From the NCBI GenBank assembly GCA_039187375.1, contig JBCCZN010000049.1, forward strand, positions 1 through 16,591: a DNA stretch of 16,591 bases. Direction: 5' to 3'. This stretch comes from CALBPI01 sp039187375 (lineage in GTDB: Bacteria; Pseudomonadota; Gammaproteobacteria; Steroidobacterales; Woeseiaceae). The first letter of the stretch is position 1, and every line of letters begins with the position of its first letter. The notes under the pieces were generated by a model. That model ran no database searches, was not told where the DNA came from, and saw only the letters and a program-made list of their open reading frames with translations. A program made the position numbers and the translations under genes. Below, piece after piece: positions 14,557 to 16,591 of this stretch.

Positions 14557-16591
14557 ATGGCCAGCGTAGGCGAGCGCGGCTTCGACTACGCCAGCGGCCT
14601 GCTGGGCCGCTTGGCCAACAACCGGTGGGCGACCGGTTTTCTCAAACTGTTGGAAGAACTGAAGCAATATCTGCCTACCGAGCAGATTGAGCTTGTCGCA
14701 CGCGCCTACGACTTCGGCGCTCGTGCGCACCACGGCCAGAAGCGTAAATCCGGCGCACCCTACATCAGCCACCCCGTTGCGGTAGCGATGATTCTGGCCG
14801 AGATGCGTTTGGATAGTGAGACCATCGCCGCAGCGATTCTGCACGATGTCATCGAAGATACGCCGGCGGCAACGGAAGAGATTGCCGAGATGTTTGGACC
14901 TGCCGTGGCCAAACTGGTTGACGGTGTCACCAAACTGGATCAGGTTCAGTTCAAAAGTCGCGCCGAAGCGCAAGCCTCCAGCTTCCGCAAGATGCTATTG
15001 GCGATGGTCGAAGACATCCGCGTGATCCTGGTCAAACTCGCAGATCGCTTGCACAACATGCGCACGCTGGAGTCGATGCCAACTGAAAAACAGCGCCGCA
15101 TCGCCCGTGAGACCTTGGAAATTTATGCCCCCATCGCCAATCGCCTTGGCATTAACGTAATTAAGATCGAACTCGAAGATCTGGGACTGCGTTATCTGCA
15201 TCCTTATCGCTATCAGGTGTTGCTCAACGCATTGAAAAAAGCGCGCGGCAATCAGCGTCAGGTCGTGAAGCAACTCACCGAAAGTCTGGGCGCTGGCCTG
15301 CACGCGCACAACATACGCGGTGAGGTGCTGGGACGGCGCAAGAATCTTTACAGCATCTATCAAAAAATGCGCACCAAGGGCGTCTCGCTGACGGAGATTG
15401 TCGATGTCTATGGCTTTCGAATCATCGTTGATAGTGTCGACACCTGCTATCGAACCCTCGGTCTGGTGCACAAGTTGTTTCGCCCGATGCCAAGCCGATT
15501 CAAGGATTACATCGCGATCCCGCGTATTAATGGCTACCAGTCGTTGCACACCACCTGTTTTGGTCCGGGCGGCTTACCGCTAGAGGTGCAGATTCGAACC
15601 TCGGCGATGGACATGTTGGCCGAAGACGGTATCGCCTCGCACTGGCAATACAAGTCGGCAGACTCAGAAACCTCCTCTTCACAGACACGCGCACGGGAGT
15701 GGCTCGGGCGCCTGATGGAAATGGACCAGTCCGACTCGTCCGAAGAATTTCTAGAAAACGTCAAGGTCGACCTGTTTCCGGACAAAGTTTGGGTGTTCAC
15801 CCCCAACGGCGATATCCGCCGACTGCCCAAGGGTGCCACACCGGTGGACTTCGCCTATGCCGTACACACCGACGTTGGCAATCGCTGTGTTGCAGCCAAA
15901 ATCGACCGGCGTTTGGTACCACTGCGCACGCAACTATCCAATGGTCAGACTGTTGAGATCATCACCGCAAAAAGCGCCAAGCCCAATGCCAACTGGCTCA
16001 ACTACGTTGTCACAGCCAAGGCACGCACATCGATTCAGAAATACCTCAAGGCACTGCGCAATGACGAGGCGCGCGAGCTAGGCAAGCGCATGCTCAACAA
16101 CGCGCTGGGTGAGTTCAATTTGTCGATCCGCAAATTACCGCGCACGCGAATCGATGACTACCTGGAAAAAATCGGTCTGAACAACACGACCGAGTTATTT
16201 GAACAGCTCGGTCTAGGCGAACGTCTGGCACCACTGGCCGCGCGACAGCTTGCAGTTGACGATACCGAAACGGTCGCCGATGACAGCGATCAGCCACTGA
16301 CGATTGTCGGCACCGAAGGGATGGTCGTCAGCTATGGCCGATGTTGCAGCCCGATACCCGGCGATACCATCATCGGTTACCTCAGTACCGGTCGTGGCAT
16401 TGTGATCCATCGCACCCAGTGCTCAAACCTAGTTAACTTCCGTAAACACGCGCAAAAGTGGATTGACGTGGAGTGGCTCGACAATATCTCTCAGCAATTT
16501 CATGTTCAGTTGACTGTCGAGGCCGTCAACAGGATGGGAGTTCTGGCTGAGGTTGCAGCGACCATAGCCGATACCGACTCCAACATCGATC
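14557..16591 (+). CDS. spoT: SpoT, bifunctional (p)ppGpp synthetase/hydrolase (3' end cut by window edge)
   Basis: SpoT degrades and, weakly, makes the alarmone (p)ppGpp. The hydrolase HD domain has His72, His96-Asp97 in HDVIED, and Asp163 with Asn167 in LADRLHNMRT. The synthetase domain has YGFRIIV with Asp283, KDYIAIPRINGYQSLH, and Glu343 in EVQIRT, so both key acidic residues are present. A TGS domain follows at about 405-470, then a helical region, a Cys-containing zinc-finger-like segment (RCCSPIPGD at 595-603, and Cys622), and the start of an ACT domain from about 645. It is 678 codons to the edge; E. coli SpoT has 702. The HD layout, hydrolase motifs and operon place favour SpoT over RelA. 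ATG 14557 is the first start after an in-frame stop and gives about 24 residues more than E. coli. Its ribosome site is weak. Confidence 0.96.
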   Translation, partial: MASVGERGFDYASGLLGRLANNRWATGFLKLLEELKQYLPTEQIELVARAYDFGARAHHGQKRKSGAPYISHPVAVAMILAEMRLDSETIAAAILHDVIEDTPAATEEIAEMFGPAVAKLVDGVTKLDQVQFKSRAEAQASSFRKMLLAMVEDIRVILVKLADRLHNMRTLESMPTEKQRRIARETLEIYAPIANRLGINVIKIELEDLGLRYLHPYRYQVLLNALKKARGNQRQVVKQLTESLGAGLHAHNIRGEVLGRRKNLYSIYQKMRTKGVSLTEIVDVYGFRIIVDSVDTCYRTLGLVHKLFRPMPSRFKDYIAIPRINGYQSLHTTCFGPGGLPLEVQIRTSAMDMLAEDGIASHWQYKSADSETSSSQTRAREWLGRLMEMDQSDSSEEFLENVKVDLFPDKVWVFTPNGDIRRLPKGATPVDFAYAVHTDVGNRCVAAKIDRRLVPLRTQLSNGQTVEIITAKSAKPNANWLNYVVTAKARTSIQKYLKALRNDEARELGKRMLNNALGEFNLSIRKLPRTRIDDYLEKIGLNNTTELFEQLGLGERLAPLAARQLAVDDTETVADDSDQPLTIVGTEGMVVSYGRCCSPIPGDTIIGYLSTGRGIVIHRTQCSNLVNFRKHAQKWIDVEWLDNISQQFHVQLTVEAVNRMGVLAEVAATIADTDSNID

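Noticed and set aside
1..16591. Search for mobile elements, prophage, CRISPR or defence genes
   Set aside because: I saw no transposase, integrase, direct-repeat array or foreign-looking gene block. All genes are core functions in normal order.

Overview
The window is a stretch of gammaproteobacterial chromosome with moderately high GC content. The evidence is a pilMNOPQ type IV pilus operon divergent from a class A penicillin-binding protein, a hexameric-type citrate synthase, an rph-rdgB-hemW cluster and a yicC-gmk-rpoZ-spoT cluster. Every protein resembles its gammaproteobacterial counterpart along its full length. I see no insertion sequence, prophage, CRISPR array or tRNA. The species cannot be named from the sequence.

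Layout. Positions 1-3870 (minus strand) hold pilM, pilN, pilO, pilP and the first 352 codons of pilQ, with overlapping or closely spaced genes. These encode the inner-membrane alignment complex and outer-membrane secretin of the type IV pilus. A 248-bp divergent intergenic region separates pilM from mrcA/ponA (4119-6626, plus), the bifunctional peptidoglycan synthase. mrcA is followed by a conserved gene of unknown function (6665-7276). That gene converges on gltA (citrate synthase, minus), which lies 44 bp downstream of rpmE (ribosomal protein L31, Zn-binding form).

Upstream of rpmE is the only long non-coding stretch (8824-9198). It holds a good sigma70-type promoter for rpmE, two perfect DnaA boxes as an inverted pair, a near-perfect third box, a tract of about 19% GC 69 bp long, and a further perfect DnaA box on the far side. 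This resembles a replication origin or a DnaA-binding control locus and is the most interesting item in the window.

The right part has a minus-strand block: a PP2C-type phosphatase, then rph, rdgB and hemW with short overlaps (tRNA 3' end maturation, nucleotide-pool cleaning, heme chaperone or radical SAM function). Divergent from it is the plus-strand block yicC-gmk-rpoZ-spoT, cut by the window end inside the spoT ACT domain. This last block reads as a stringent-response module. SpoT makes and degrades (p)ppGpp, omega forms part of a ppGpp site on RNA polymerase, and guanylate kinase feeds and is affected by the GTP/ppGpp pool.

Most of the window is ordinary core-genome content. Items worth a second look are the DnaA-box/AT-rich region, the predicted hairpin in front of spoT, the palindrome in front of yicC, and the unassigned protein after mrcA. 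Several starts are non-ATG (pilM, pilO, mrcA, rdgB, gmk, probably hemW), and those of hemW, the phosphatase and mrcA are uncertain.
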